NCBI RefSeq assembly: GCF_001426585.1 | Contig: NZ_LMEI01000012.1 | Location: 54,962 to 118,961, forward strand | DNA length: 64,000 nt | Direction of reading: 5' to 3' | From: Streptomyces sp. Root431 | GTDB taxonomy: Bacteria > Actinomycetota > Actinomycetes > Streptomycetales > Streptomycetaceae | Shown: positions 1 to 8,996 of the stretch, one piece after another | Position numbering within the stretch: the first letter of the stretch is position 1 | How the letters are laid out: every line of letters starts with the position of its first letter | Notes under the pieces: generated by a model | Database searches by the model: none | What the model saw: the letters and a program-made list of their open reading frames with translations, nothing else | Told to the model about the DNA's origin: nothing | Made by a program: the position numbers and the translations under genes

Positions 1-33
1 GCCCGCCCGTCATCGATCAGCGTCAGTGATCAG

Positions 34-60
34 TGCTGACTGCTGAGTGCTGAGTGCTCA
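34..60. repeat. Short tandem repeat at the purH 3' end
   Basis: Four head-to-tail copies of a 7-base unit close to TGCTGAG run up to and include the purH stop codon on the minus strand. The last copy is cut short (TGCTCA). Simple slippage is the likely origin. No function is inferred. Confidence 0.6.
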
Positions 61-1620
61 GTGGAAGAAGTGACGCGTACCGGTGAAGTACATCGTCACG
101 CCCGCCTTCTTCGCGGCCTCCACGACCTGCTCGTCACGGACCGAGCCGCCCGGCTGCACGACCGCCTTCACGCCGGCGGCCGTGAGGATCTCCAGGCCGT
201 CGGGGAAGGGGAAGAAGGCGTCCGAGGCGGCGTACGCACCGGCCGCCCGCTCCTCGCCCGCCCGCTCGACGGCCAGCTTCGCGGAGTCGACGCGGTTGAC
301 CTGGCCCATGCCGACGCCGACCGAGGCGCCGTCCTTGGAGAGCAGGATCGCGTTGGACTTGACCGCGCGGCAGGCCTTCCAGGCGAAGGCGAGCTCGGCG
401 AGCTCCTCGGCGGACAGGGCCTCGCCGGTCGCCAGGGTCCAGTTCGCCGGGTCGTCGCCCTCGGCCTGGAGGCGGTCGGTGACCTGGAGCAGCGCGCCGC
501 CGTCGATCGGCTTGACCTCGACCGGGTTGGCCGGGGCGCCGTCGGCGCGGAGCACGCGGATGTTCTTCTTCTTGGCCAGGACCTCGACGGCGCCGTCCTC
601 GTAGCCGGGGGCCACGATGACCTCGGTGAAGATCTCGGCGACCTGCTCGGCCATCTCGACCGACACCGGGCGGTTGACGGCGATGACGCCGCCGAACGCG
701 GACAGCGGGTCGCAGGCGTGCGCCTTGCGGTGGGCCTCGGCGACGTCGGCGCCGATCGCGATGCCGCACGGGTTGGCGTGCTTGATGATCGCGACGCAGG
801 GCTCGGAGTGGTCGTACGCGGCCCGGCGCGCGGCGTCGGTGTCCGTGAAGTTGTTGTAGGACATCTCCTTGCCGTGCAGCTGCTCGGCCTTGGCGAGGCC
901 GCCCGTGCCGTCGACGTAGAGCGCGGCGCCCTGGTGCGGGTTCTCGCCGTAGCGCAGGACGTTGGAGCGCTCGTACGTGTGGCCGAGGAAGTCGGGGAAG
1001 CCCGAGTCGTCGGCGGCGGCGTAGTCCGCGGCGAACCAGGAGGCGACGGCCACGTCGTACGCGGCGGTGTGCTGGAAGGCCTGAGCGGCGAACCGCTTGC
1101 GCAGGCCCAGATTGGACCCGCCCTCCTTGACCGCCAGGAGGACCGCGTCGTACGCGCCCGGGTCGGTGACGACCAGGACCGACGGGTGGTTCTTGGCGGC
1201 GGCGCGGACCATCGACGGGCCGCCGATGTCGATCTGCTCGACGCACTCGTCCGGGGTGGCGCCGGAGGCGACGGTCTCCTTGAACGGGTACAGGTTCACG
1301 ACGACCAGGTCGAAGGGCTCGACGCCCAGCTCGGCGAGCTGGTTGCGGTGGTCCTCCAGGCGCAGGTCGGCGAGGATGCCGGCGTGCACGCGCGGGTGCA
1401 GCGTCTTGACGCGGCCGTCCAGGCACTCGGGGAAGCCGGTCAGCTCCTCGACCTTGGTGACCGGGATGCCGGCGGCGGCGATCTTCGCGGCGGTGGAGCC
1501 GGTGGAGACGAGGGCGACACCCGCCTCGTGCAGGCCGCGGGCCAGCTTCTCCAGGCCGGTCTTGTCGTAGACGCTGACGAGTGCGCGGCGGATGGGGCGC
1601 GTCGTACCTTCGGCGGTCAC
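58..1620 (-). CDS. purH: Bifunctional AICAR transformylase / IMP cyclohydrolase
   Basis: This 520-residue enzyme catalyses the last two steps of de novo IMP synthesis in the cytoplasm: formylation of AICAR with 10-formyl-THF, then ring closure to IMP. Residues about 10-145 form the MGS-like cyclohydrolase domain (SVYDKTG start, STGSTA, DGRVKTLHPRVH). The rest is the transformylase, with the catalytic pair K280-H281 in KHANPCG. Length is normal for the family. The GTG start overlaps the purN stop by four bases (GTGA), so the two genes are translationally coupled, purN first. IMP made here feeds guaB and guaA, which lie elsewhere in this window. Confidence 0.97.
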   Translation of the reverse strand: MTAEGTTRPIRRALVSVYDKTGLEKLARGLHEAGVALVSTGSTAAKIAAAGIPVTKVEELTGFPECLDGRVKTLHPRVHAGILADLRLEDHRNQLAELGVEPFDLVVVNLYPFKETVASGATPDECVEQIDIGGPSMVRAAAKNHPSVLVVTDPGAYDAVLLAVKEGGSNLGLRKRFAAQAFQHTAAYDVAVASWFAADYAAADDSGFPDFLGHTYERSNVLRYGENPHQGAALYVDGTGGLAKAEQLHGKEMSYNNFTDTDAARRAAYDHSEPCVAIIKHANPCGIAIGADVAEAHRKAHACDPLSAFGGVIAVNRPVSVEMAEQVAEIFTEVIVAPGYEDGAVEVLAKKKNIRVLRADGAPANPVEVKPIDGGALLQVTDRLQAEGDDPANWTLATGEALSAEELAELAFAWKACRAVKSNAILLSKDGASVGVGMGQVNRVDSAKLAVERAGEERAAGAYAASDAFFPFPDGLEILTAAGVKAVVQPGGSVRDEQVVEAAKKAGVTMYFTGTRHFFH

Positions 1621-2231
1621 GGGATTGTTACCTTTCGTCCCTCAATGCGGTAGCCGTGCCGGGCCAGACGCCCCACGACCTCGACGAGCAGCGAGCGCTC
1701 GACTTCCTTGATGCGCTCATGGAGCGCGCTTTCATCGTCCTCGTCCCGGACCTCGACCACGCCCTGGGCGATGATCGGGCCGGTGTCGACACCGTCGTCG
1801 ACGAAGTGGACGGTGCACCCGGTGACCTTCGCGCCGTACGCGAGGGCGTCACGCACCCCGTGGGCACCGGGAAAACTGGGCAGCAGCGCCGGGTGGGTGT
1901 TGACGACCCGGCCGCCGAAGCGGGCGAGGAACTCCTTGCCGACGATCTTCATGAACCCGGCCGAGACCACGAGGTCCGGCTCGTGGGCGGCGGTCGCCTC
2001 GGTCAGGGCGCGGTCCCACTCCTCGCGGGTCGCGTGGTCCTTGACGCGGCAGACGTAGGTGGGCAGCCCGGCGCGCTCGGCGCGCTCCAGACCGACGATC
2101 CCGTCACGGTCCGCACCGACGGCGACGACCTCGGCCCCGTACCCCTCGGGGTCGGCGGCGATGGCGTCGAGGAGGGCCTGGAGGTTGGTACCGGAACCGG
2201 AGACCAGGACGACGAGGCGGGCGGCAGCCAC
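1617..2231 (-). CDS. purN: Phosphoribosylglycinamide formyltransferase
   Basis: This 204-residue cytoplasmic enzyme transfers a formyl group from 10-formyl-THF to GAR in de novo purine synthesis. The GART signatures are complete: SGSGTNLQALL near residue 11, and the catalytic set N111, H113 (NTHPALLPSFPG) and D149 (VDDGVDTG). The GTG at 2231 was chosen because the family homology begins there (AAARLVVLVSGSG) and a GGAAAG ribosome-binding site lies about 11 bases upstream. The open frame continues further upstream without family similarity. The gene is first in a purN-purH operon with a 4-base overlap. The same pair, next to perM and sucCD, occurs in M. tuberculosis. Confidence 0.95.
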   Translation of the reverse strand: MAAARLVVLVSGSGTNLQALLDAIAADPEGYGAEVVAVGADRDGIVGLERAERAGLPTYVCRVKDHATREEWDRALTEATAAHEPDLVVSAGFMKIVGKEFLARFGGRVVNTHPALLPSFPGAHGVRDALAYGAKVTGCTVHFVDDGVDTGPIIAQGVVEVRDEDDESALHERIKEVERSLLVEVVGRLARHGYRIEGRKVTIP

Positions 2232-2295
2232 TGGGTCACTCTTTCCGTGGTGTTTGTGCGGTCGTACGAACGAATCGTGTCGCTCGATACGGGGA

Positions 2296-2323
2296 ACCCT
2301 ACGAATGGCTCGACCGTCAGCAA
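2296..2323 (-). promoter_or_regulatory. Predicted purN promoter
   Basis: On the minus strand, TTGCTG (2323-2318) and TAGGGT (2301-2296) are separated by 16 bases. This resembles a housekeeping (HrdB-type) promoter, with transcription expected about 58 bases upstream of the purN GTG. Prediction by eye only. Confidence 0.35.
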
Positions 2324-2391
2324 CGATACCGGCACACCGGACGGCCCCCACGGGACGGGGGCGGAGCAGGGCGGTAGCGTCAGGGTCCGAC

Positions 2392-2450
2392 GCCGGACAG
2401 ACAACGGACGAGACACCGGACGAGACACCGGACAAGACGCCGGACGCCGG
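2392..2450. repeat. 12-base tandem repeats between purN and the divergent membrane gene
   Basis: Near-perfect copies of the 12-mer GGACGAGACACC, with degenerate copies on both sides, occupy the spacer between the two divergent genes. They lie about 100 bases before the ATG of the plus-strand gene. They could be binding sites or simply slippage products; the sequence does not decide. Confidence 0.55.
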
Positions 2451-2553
2451 AACGAGATGCCGAGCACGGCACGCAGCAAGGCACGACGAAGAGACAGCAG
2501 CGAGACCGCGGGTGCGGCCGCGGTCGCGACGACAGAGGGAAGACGTCCAGCAC

Positions 2554-3330
2554 ATGCCGGAGCGCCAGTCCACGAACGACAACAACCCGTTCGCGCCGCC
2601 GCCCGAGGGCCGGCCGGATCAGCCGTGGCAGCCGCGGCGACCGGAGGGTTCGGGCGACGACGCGTCCGGTTCCTCGGGGTCGCCGGACGCTTCGGGATCG
2701 GAGCCGGGCGAGCCTTCCGGCTCGTCCGGTGCGTCCGACGGCCGCTGGAGCCCGCGCCAGCCGGGCCGTTCGACGGACGGCTTCGGCCGGGATCCCGATC
2801 GCCGCGGAGGCCCGGAGGGCGGGCCGGGCCAGGGCGGGCCCGGGCGCGAGAAGGGGATGCGGTGGGATCCGACGGACCCCGCGCAGCGGCGGGCTCGCTA
2901 CGCGATCCTCTCGGGCATGTGGGCGTTCTTCTTCGCCATCTTCGAGATCCCGGAGCTGGCGCTGCTGCTCGGCGCCCTCGGGCTCTACTGGGCCATCAGC
3001 TCGCTGCGGATGAAGCCGAAGGAGCCGGCGCCGGCCGCCGAAGGCGCGCTGTCGGCGACGTCGCCGGACGCGCCCACCGCCCCGCCCGTCACACCCGGCT
3101 CCGCGCCGGTGCCCGCCACGGCGCCCGTCCGCTCGATGCGGACGGCCGCGATCAGCGGTCTGGTGGCGGCGAGCGTGGCCCTGATGATCGTCGCGGTCGG
3201 CTTCACCATGCAGCTCGTCTACGCGGACTTCTACGAGTGCCGTGACGACGCCCTGACCCACGCGGGCCAGCTGGCCTGCAACGACCTCCTGCCGAAGCCG
3301 CTGCGCGCGGGCTTCGGCGTGCGGGAGTAG
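2554..3330 (+). CDS. Proline/serine-rich integral membrane protein
   Basis: This 258-residue protein of unknown function has a disordered N-terminal third rich in Pro, Gly, Ser and Asp, a membrane hairpin around residues 120-150 (ILSGMWAFFFAIFEIPELALLLGALGLYWAISS, described here by its ends), an Ala/Pro-rich linker, and a second hydrophobic segment near 205-230. The C-terminal tail carries two Cys (ECRDD and ACNDL) that could form an extracytoplasmic disulfide. It lies between purN and the PerM-like gene, where M. tuberculosis also has a small membrane protein gene (Rv0954 position). The ATG at 2554 is chosen because the typical polar N-terminus starts there. It converges with perM with 16 bases between stops. 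Confidence 0.8.
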   Translation: MPERQSTNDNNPFAPPPEGRPDQPWQPRRPEGSGDDASGSSGSPDASGSEPGEPSGSSGASDGRWSPRQPGRSTDGFGRDPDRRGGPEGGPGQGGPGREKGMRWDPTDPAQRRARYAILSGMWAFFFAIFEIPELALLLGALGLYWAISSLRMKPKEPAPAAEGALSATSPDAPTAPPVTPGSAPVPATAPVRSMRTAAISGLVAASVALMIVAVGFTMQLVYADFYECRDDALTHAGQLACNDLLPKPLRAGFGVRE

Positions 3331-3346
3331 CGCGGGAGCCGGTCTT

Positions 3347-4894
3347 TCAGGCCTTGGGGTCCGGCGGCGGCGGGGAGGGCTCCCACGCCGCCGGGAGGTA
3401 GTCGTACGGCTCGTAGCCCGGATCGTCGTCCAGGTCGAGGTCCAGGGCCGGAGCGGAGGCGGGGGCAGGAACCGGCGTCGAGGCAGGGGGCGTCGGGGCT
3501 GCGGCGGCCCGGGGGCCGGGATCGGTCCCCGTGGCCTGCGGCGCCGGGCCGCCCGGAGCGGCGTCCGGTGCCGCGTCCGGCTGCGCCTCCAGGTCGAAGG
3601 GCTCCCCGATTCCCGTCCCCGAGGGCGCGCTCGCCGATACGGATGCCGGTACGGGTACGGAGGCGGGTGCCGGCACGGACAGCGGCAGCGGCAGGGGCTT
3701 CGGGCGCAGCGCCCGGCGGCCCCAGGCTCGTACCGTCAAGGCCACCGGTACCCCGAGACAGGCACCCCACAGCACCGTCGCCGCGCCCGCCTGCCACCAC
3801 ACCGGGCCGAAGGCGGACAGCCGACCGGAGCCGAGCGGGCCGCCCGCGGCGGCCGCGAGGACGGCCACGGCCGCACCGCACCCCCAGGCGCTCGCCAGCG
3901 CCGTCAGGGCCGCGTCCCGGGCCTGCCAGCCCTTGGCCGTGCGGCCCACGCGCCAGCCCTGCACCAGGGTCGCGGCCAGCGGGACCGCGGCGGCCGCCCA
4001 GTGGACCCACGTACCGCGCCCCTCGGCGGGCAGCGCCGCCAGGAGCGGGAACGACGGCACGGCCGGGTCGCCGGCGAGACCGAGCGGGGTCGCGAGCACG
4101 CCCGTACCGAGGGTGAAGCCGGGACCGAGACCGTACGCCGCTCCCCACACGGCCGCGTTCGGCAGGAGCGCCAGGACGAGGAGCAGGACCGCCGCCCGCC
4201 CCGACCACTCCCCCGCGAGGCCCGTGAAGGCGGCCTGCGCCTCACCCGCGTGCCAGGCCAGCGAGACGGCGGCGAGCACCGCGCCGCCGCCGCACAGCGT
4301 CACGAGCCCGAGCCCCGTCGCGCGCAGGGCGGCCGCCGCCTGCCGCTGTCCGGGCAGCGGGCGGCCGAGCGCCGTCCAGACGCCCGCTCCCGCCGCACCG
4401 AGGACGACGGCGGGCAGCCACAGGCCTGCGGTGATCAGGTCGGCGGGCAGCGGGCCGCTCTCGCTGTAGACCACCACGACCGCCGCGACCAGGAGGTATC
4501 CCCCGGCCACCGCGGCCACCGTGCCGCTCGGGGAAGGGCGCGGCCGGTCGCCGTCGTCCCCCGGGTCGAGGGTGTCGCGGGCGGCCCGGTGGACGAGCCA
4601 GACGGGCAGGGCGGCGAGGAGCATCGGCGCGATGCCGAGGGGCGCGGGCAGGCCGGACAGCGTGTCCGTACGGACCACGTCCACGCCGTGGGCGAGGAGC
4701 CAGAGCCCGGAGGCGACGTGCAGGGCGCCGCCGGGGCCGCCGTCGGGGTACGGGGAGCTGATCCAGGCCGCGGTCACCAGGACGGCGAGGGCGCCGAGAC
4801 CGAGCCCGGCGGCGACTCCGCCGCGGACGCAGGCGGTGGCCAGGGCGGCGGAACGGCCGCCTTGGACCAGGGAGTGCTCGGTCGGATGGGTCAC
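3347..4894 (-). CDS. perM: PerM-like cell-division membrane protein (DUF6350)
   Basis: This 515-residue polytopic membrane protein has about nine to ten hydrophobic segments through residue 400, then a long Pro/Ala/Asp-rich cytoplasmic-looking tail ending DYLPAAWEPSPPPPDPKA. Its place next to purN-purH and sucCD is that of Rv0955 (PerM), which M. tuberculosis needs for stable septation during stress. The family link here rests on synteny plus topology. The GTG at 4894 begins VTHPTEHSLVQGG, just before the first membrane helix. No strong ribosome-binding site is visible, so the start is less certain than the gene. Confidence 0.8.
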   Translation of the reverse strand: MTHPTEHSLVQGGRSAALATACVRGGVAAGLGLGALAVLVTAAWISSPYPDGGPGGALHVASGLWLLAHGVDVVRTDTLSGLPAPLGIAPMLLAALPVWLVHRAARDTLDPGDDGDRPRPSPSGTVAAVAGGYLLVAAVVVVYSESGPLPADLITAGLWLPAVVLGAAGAGVWTALGRPLPGQRQAAAALRATGLGLVTLCGGGAVLAAVSLAWHAGEAQAAFTGLAGEWSGRAAVLLLVLALLPNAAVWGAAYGLGPGFTLGTGVLATPLGLAGDPAVPSFPLLAALPAEGRGTWVHWAAAAVPLAATLVQGWRVGRTAKGWQARDAALTALASAWGCGAAVAVLAAAAGGPLGSGRLSAFGPVWWQAGAATVLWGACLGVPVALTVRAWGRRALRPKPLPLPLSVPAPASVPVPASVSASAPSGTGIGEPFDLEAQPDAAPDAAPGGPAPQATGTDPGPRAAAAPTPPASTPVPAPASAPALDLDLDDDPGYEPYDYLPAAWEPSPPPPDPKA

Positions 4895-5013
4895 GGGGCC
4901 ATGCTGCCAACGACACGCGCTTAAGCCGCGTAACAGGCAAACCTCCGCTGTGTCGCTCAAGATACGTTTATGTACTTTTCCGCCCATAGCAGCTCTGCGG
5001 GAGGTCGACGCCG

Positions 5014-6366
5014 ATGAGCCGGAGCACCACGGATTCCGCATCCTCCGTCACCCTGCCGACACCGAAGGAGCGGCGCAGGTTGCGTGAGGCCCTCGCCCTG
5101 AGCGAGGAGCAGGTCGCCGAGGCCATGGGCGTCACGAAGGCCACCGTCAAGGCCTGGGAGACCGGGCGCTCGTCCCCACGGGGGCGCAAGCGCGAGGCGT
5201 ACGCGAAGCTGCTCGGCGCGAGCGAGGCGGCGGAGGCCATCCGCGCGTCCTCGGGTACTCCCACTGGCGTATCCGATGCATCCAGTGCACCCGGTGCATC
5301 AGCGTCTGCGAAGCCCGACCCCGAGCCCCAGCCCGCACCGGCGCCCGTCAAGCCCGTCCCCCGCGAGCCCGTGTTCCCCTCCGTCAACGTCCGGCCCAAG
5401 GCCGCCGTCAAGCGGGCGGCCAAGCCGCCGGGGCCGCCCTCCGCCGTACGGGCCGTCGCCCCCGGCCCGGCCCGCAAAGGCGCCCCGAAGCCGCAGGAAC
5501 GCCTGAAACCGGCCGCTGCGGAGCCCGCCCCGGCCCCGGAGCCGGCCGGGCCGCCCGCCGCGCCGGGCCTCACCCCCGAGGAGGCCTTCGACGCTCTGTA
5601 CGCGCACGCCGCGCCCGGCCTCGTCCACCAGACCTACCTGCTCACGGGGCGCCGCCGGCTCTCCCGCGAGTCCGTCGAGTACGCGTTCCACCACGCCTGG
5701 GAGCACTGGCCCGAGGTCGCCGTCGACGCGGACCCGGTGGGCTGGGTGCGGGCGACGGCGTACGAGTACGCCCTCTCCCCCTGGCACCGGCTGCGGCGCG
5801 CCCACAAGCACCCCGACTCCCCGCCGACCGAGGCGAACCGGCGGGCGCTGCTCGCCGCGCTGCTCGAACTGCCGCCGCCGTACCGCCGTACCGTCCTCCT
5901 CTACGACGGGCTCGGCCTCGACCTGCCGGACACGGCCGCCGAGACGGAGGCGAGCACCCCCGCCGCCGCCAACCGGCTGCTGCACGCCCGTACGGTCCTC
6001 GGGCAGCGGATCCCCGAGCTCGCCGAACCGGAGGCCCTGCACCGGCGGCTGCGCGAGCTGGTCTCCGAGGCTCCGACGGCGACCCTCCCGGCGGCGCGCG
6101 TGGTCCGGACGGGCAGCGAGCGGCGAACCCGCAGGTGGACGCGGACGGCGCTCGGGGTGACGGCGGTCCTCATCTGCGCGACGGCCTTCACGGCGGCGAC
6201 CGCGCCGACGCGCTACCTGCCCGTGGAGGTCCCCGGCGAGACCGTCAACGGGGTGCCGGTGCGCGGCGGCCCGCAGAAGCTCGGCCCGGAGGACGTCGAG
6301 CTCCGCGACCGGCTCCGGTCCCAGCCGAACCCGGGTCCGGAGCGGCTGATCCCGTCGGCCGAGTAA
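5014..6366 (+). CDS. XRE helix-turn-helix / sigma-70-like / membrane-anchored fusion
   Basis: This 450-residue protein appears to have four parts. Residues about 17-65 are an XRE-type helix-turn-helix (EEQVAEAMGVTKATVKAWETG). An 85-residue Pro/Ala/Lys linker follows. Residues about 190-345 resemble regions 2 and 4 of an ECF sigma factor (AFDALYAHAAPGLVHQTYLL, then LLELPPPYRRTVLLYDGLGLDLPDTAAE), although region 4 is degenerate. A single hydrophobic helix at about 376-396 is followed by a short polar tail. The ATG at 5014 has a GGGAGG site 10 bases upstream. A membrane-tethered regulator is the natural reading, but no target is evident. The gene converges on sucD across a strong terminator. Confidence 0.85.
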   Translation: MSRSTTDSASSVTLPTPKERRRLREALALSEEQVAEAMGVTKATVKAWETGRSSPRGRKREAYAKLLGASEAAEAIRASSGTPTGVSDASSAPGASASAKPDPEPQPAPAPVKPVPREPVFPSVNVRPKAAVKRAAKPPGPPSAVRAVAPGPARKGAPKPQERLKPAAAEPAPAPEPAGPPAAPGLTPEEAFDALYAHAAPGLVHQTYLLTGRRRLSRESVEYAFHHAWEHWPEVAVDADPVGWVRATAYEYALSPWHRLRRAHKHPDSPPTEANRRALLAALLELPPPYRRTVLLYDGLGLDLPDTAAETEASTPAAANRLLHARTVLGQRIPELAEPEALHRRLRELVSEAPTATLPAARVVRTGSERRTRRWTRTALGVTAVLICATAFTAATAPTRYLPVEVPGETVNGVPVRGGPQKLGPEDVELRDRLRSQPNPGPERLIPSAE

Positions 6367-6380
6367 GCCGGTGACCCACG

Positions 6381-6439
6381 TACGCGAGTGGGCCCCGCCC
6401 CCGCCCGGTTTCCCGGGAGGGGCGGGGCCCACTCGCGTA
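6381..6439. terminator. Bidirectional terminator
   Basis: A perfect 20-base inverted repeat (6381-6400 with 6420-6439), extendable by one pair, closes a 17- to 19-base loop. It sits between the convergent XRE-fusion and sucD genes and serves both strands. Confidence 0.85.
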
Positions 6440-6471
6440 TGACTGCTGGTGTCGCTGTCCTACGGCTGGTG

Positions 6472-7356
6472 TCAGCCCGCGAGGATGGCGCGCGCCAGCT
6501 TGGCCGTCTCGGTCGGCGTCTTGCCGACCTTGACGCCCGCGGCCTCAAGGGCCTCCTTCTTCGCCTGGGCGGTGCCGGAGGAGCCGGAGACGATGGCGCC
6601 GGCGTGGCCCATGGTCTTGCCCTCGGGCGCGGTGAAGCCCGCGACGTAGCCGACGACCGGCTTGGTGACGTTGGCCTTGATGAAGTCGGCCGCACGCTCC
6701 TCGGCGTCGCCGCCGATCTCGCCGATCATGACGATCAGGTCGGTCTCGGGGTCCGCCTCGAACGCCGCGAGGGCGTCGATGTGCGTGGTGCCGATGACCG
6801 GGTCGCCACCGATGCCGACGGCGGACGAGAAGCCGATGTCACGGAGCTCGTACATCATCTGGTACGTCAGCGTGCCGGACTTCGAGACCAGGCCGATGCG
6901 GCCCGGCTTCGTGATGTCGCCCGGGATGATGCCGGCGTTGGACTGGCCCGGGGTGATGAGACCGGGGCAGTTCGGGCCGATGATCCGGGTCTTGTTGCCC
7001 TTCGACTGCGCGTACGCCCAGAAGGCGGCGGAGTCGTGGACGGCGATGCCCTCGGTGATCACGACGGCCAGCGGGATCTCGGCGTCGATCGCCTCGACCA
7101 CGGCGGCCTTCGCGAAGGCCGGCGGGACGAAGAGGACGGACACGTCGGCGCCCGTCTCCTTCATCGCCTCGGCGACGGAGCCGAAGACCGGGACCTCGGT
7201 GCCGTCGAAGTCGACGGTCGTGCCGGCCTTGCGCGGGTTCACGCCGCCGACGATGTTGGTGCCGTCACCCAGCATGAGCTTGGTGTGCTTCATGCCCGTG
7301 GCACCGGTCATGCCCTGGACGATGACCTTGCTGTCCTTGGTCAGGAAGATAGCCAT
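6472..7356 (-). CDS. sucD: Succinyl-CoA synthetase (succinate-CoA ligase) alpha subunit
   Basis: This 294-residue TCA-cycle enzyme subunit binds CoA and carries the phosphohistidine intermediate. The N-terminal CoA-binding Rossmann domain shows MTGATGMKHT near residues 16-25. The active-site histidine is H251 in TMGHAGAI. Length matches the family (about 290). The ATG at 7356 follows sucC by 19 bases, so the two form an operon transcribed sucC then sucD. It ends at the hairpin at 6381-6439. Confidence 0.97.
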   Translation of the reverse strand: MAIFLTKDSKVIVQGMTGATGMKHTKLMLGDGTNIVGGVNPRKAGTTVDFDGTEVPVFGSVAEAMKETGADVSVLFVPPAFAKAAVVEAIDAEIPLAVVITEGIAVHDSAAFWAYAQSKGNKTRIIGPNCPGLITPGQSNAGIIPGDITKPGRIGLVSKSGTLTYQMMYELRDIGFSSAVGIGGDPVIGTTHIDALAAFEADPETDLIVMIGEIGGDAEERAADFIKANVTKPVVGYVAGFTAPEGKTMGHAGAIVSGSSGTAQAKKEALEAAGVKVGKTPTETAKLARAILAG

Positions 7357-7375
7357 GGTGTTCTGACCTCGTCCC

Positions 7376-8554
7376 TTACTTCGCAGCCGCGAGCTCGGCG
7401 GCCTTGTCGGCCGCGCCGTCCATGGTGTCCACGCGCTGCACGAGCGGGTGGTTCGCGTCCGACAGGATCTTGCGACCCAGCTCCGCGTTGTTGCCGTCGA
7501 GACGCACGACCAGCGGCTTGGTGACCTCTTCGCCCTTCGAGGCGAGGAGCTCCAGCGCCTGGACGATGCCGTTGGCGACCTCGTCACAGGCGGTGATGCC
7601 ACCGAAGACGTTGACGAACACGGACTTGACGTCCGGGTCGCCCAGGATGATCTCCAGGCCGTTCGCCATGACCTCGGCGGAGGCGCCGCCACCGATGTCG
7701 AGGAAGTTGGCCGGCTTCACGCCGCCGTGGTTCTCACCGGCGTACGCGACGACGTCCAGGGTCGACATGACCAGGCCGGCGCCGTTGCCGATGATGCCGA
7801 CCTCGCCGTCGAGCTTGACGTAGTTGAGGTTCTTGGCCTTGGCGGCAGCCTCGAGCGGGTTGGCTGCGGCCTTGTCCTCGAGGGCCTCGTGGTCGGGCTG
7901 GCGGAACTCGGCGTTCTCGTCGAGAGACACCTTGCCGTCCAGGGCCAGGATGCGGCCGTCCTTGGTCTTCACCAGCGGGTTGACCTCGACGAGGAGCGCG
8001 TCCTCGGCGACGAAGGTGTCCCACAGGGTGACCATGGCCTCGGCGACGCCCTCGGCCACCTCGGCCGGGAACTTCGCCAGGGCGACGATCTCGCGCGCCT
8101 TGTCGATGTTCACGCCCTCGACGGCGTTGACCGGGACCTTCGCGAGGGCCTCGGGGGTCTTCTCCGCGACCTCCTCGATGTCCATGCCGCCCTGCACCGA
8201 CGCCATCGCGAGGAAGGTGCGGTTGGTGCGGTCGAGGAGGTACGAGACGTAGTACTCCGCCTCGATCTCCGGGGACAGCTCGGCGATCATCACCTTGTGG
8301 ACCGTGTGGCCCTTGATGTCCATCCCGAGGATGTCCGTCGCACGGGCGACGGCCTCGTCCGGGGTGGCGGCCAGCTTGACGCCGCCGGCCTTGCCACGGC
8401 CACCGACCTTTACCTGCGCCTTGACGACCGACTTGCCGCCAAGACGCTCGGTGGCCTCGCGCGCCGCCTCAGGCGTGTCGATGACTTCACCGGCCAGCAC
8501 CGGTACACCGTGCTTGGCGAAGAGGTCCCTCGCCTGGTACTCGAACAGGTCCAC
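7376..8554 (-). CDS. sucC: Succinyl-CoA synthetase (succinate-CoA ligase) beta subunit
   Basis: This 392-residue subunit has an N-terminal ATP-grasp domain (DLFEYQARDLFAKHGVPVL, VKAQVKVGGRGKAGG) that binds nucleotide, and a C-terminal flavodoxin-like domain (NIGGGAS-type glycine-rich loop, VFGGITACDEVANGI) that contacts SucD. The pair interconverts succinyl-CoA and succinate with nucleotide phosphorylation. The GTG at 8554 is preceded by AAAGGGACGG and the family N-terminus begins there; the open frame upstream carries no similarity. It is the first gene of the sucCD operon. Confidence 0.97.
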   Translation of the reverse strand: MDLFEYQARDLFAKHGVPVLAGEVIDTPEAAREATERLGGKSVVKAQVKVGGRGKAGGVKLAATPDEAVARATDILGMDIKGHTVHKVMIAELSPEIEAEYYVSYLLDRTNRTFLAMASVQGGMDIEEVAEKTPEALAKVPVNAVEGVNIDKAREIVALAKFPAEVAEGVAEAMVTLWDTFVAEDALLVEVNPLVKTKDGRILALDGKVSLDENAEFRQPDHEALEDKAAANPLEAAAKAKNLNYVKLDGEVGIIGNGAGLVMSTLDVVAYAGENHGGVKPANFLDIGGGASAEVMANGLEIILGDPDVKSVFVNVFGGITACDEVANGIVQALELLASKGEEVTKPLVVRLDGNNAELGRKILSDANHPLVQRVDTMDGAADKAAELAAAK

Positions 8555-8996
8555 GCGCGTCCGTCCCTTTTCTGATGATCGCGGTTCGTTGTCTGCGTGG
8601 GCGTGCCGCGAAGGGCAACGTGACTGCGCTGTCACAAGGGAGGCGTACACGGTGACCGTGGACGCGGCATGTCCGTCTCGCAGGTTATCCCCGAGGGACG
8701 TAGGTCCCTAAATCGCAGGTCACAACGGAGCGGTGATACGGGTCACAGAATGTAGGGGGCACGGGGCGGTCCGTAGGGGTTGCGGAGTAAGGGCATCCGC
8801 CCTTCGCAGCAGGCGGGGACTGGGCTCCCGGCCCCTCACGACGCGCCGGACGGCGAAGTGAGGGCCTCTCGGAGGGCTGTGTGATATGGGCCTCAGTCAC
8901 CCCCGGAGCACCCGTGCGAGTGGTCCTGAGGCTGCGGATTCCGCACCCGCCGGACGGGCGACGCCACCCGCCGCGGGCAGGCCTGCGCCGCCGCGG
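8555..8996. other. Intergenic region upstream of sucC
   Basis: There is no convincing gene here. The region holds the sucC control region and the 3' flank of the VWA gene. Visible elements are a 13-base odd palindrome CACGGTGACCGTG (8648-8660), a small hairpin GGGAC-N4-GTCCC (8695-8708), and two direct copies of GGTCACA at 8718 and 8741, which are 23 bases (about two helical turns) apart. The shared GGTCAC/GTGACC core suggests a regulator site, unidentified. Confidence 0.5.
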
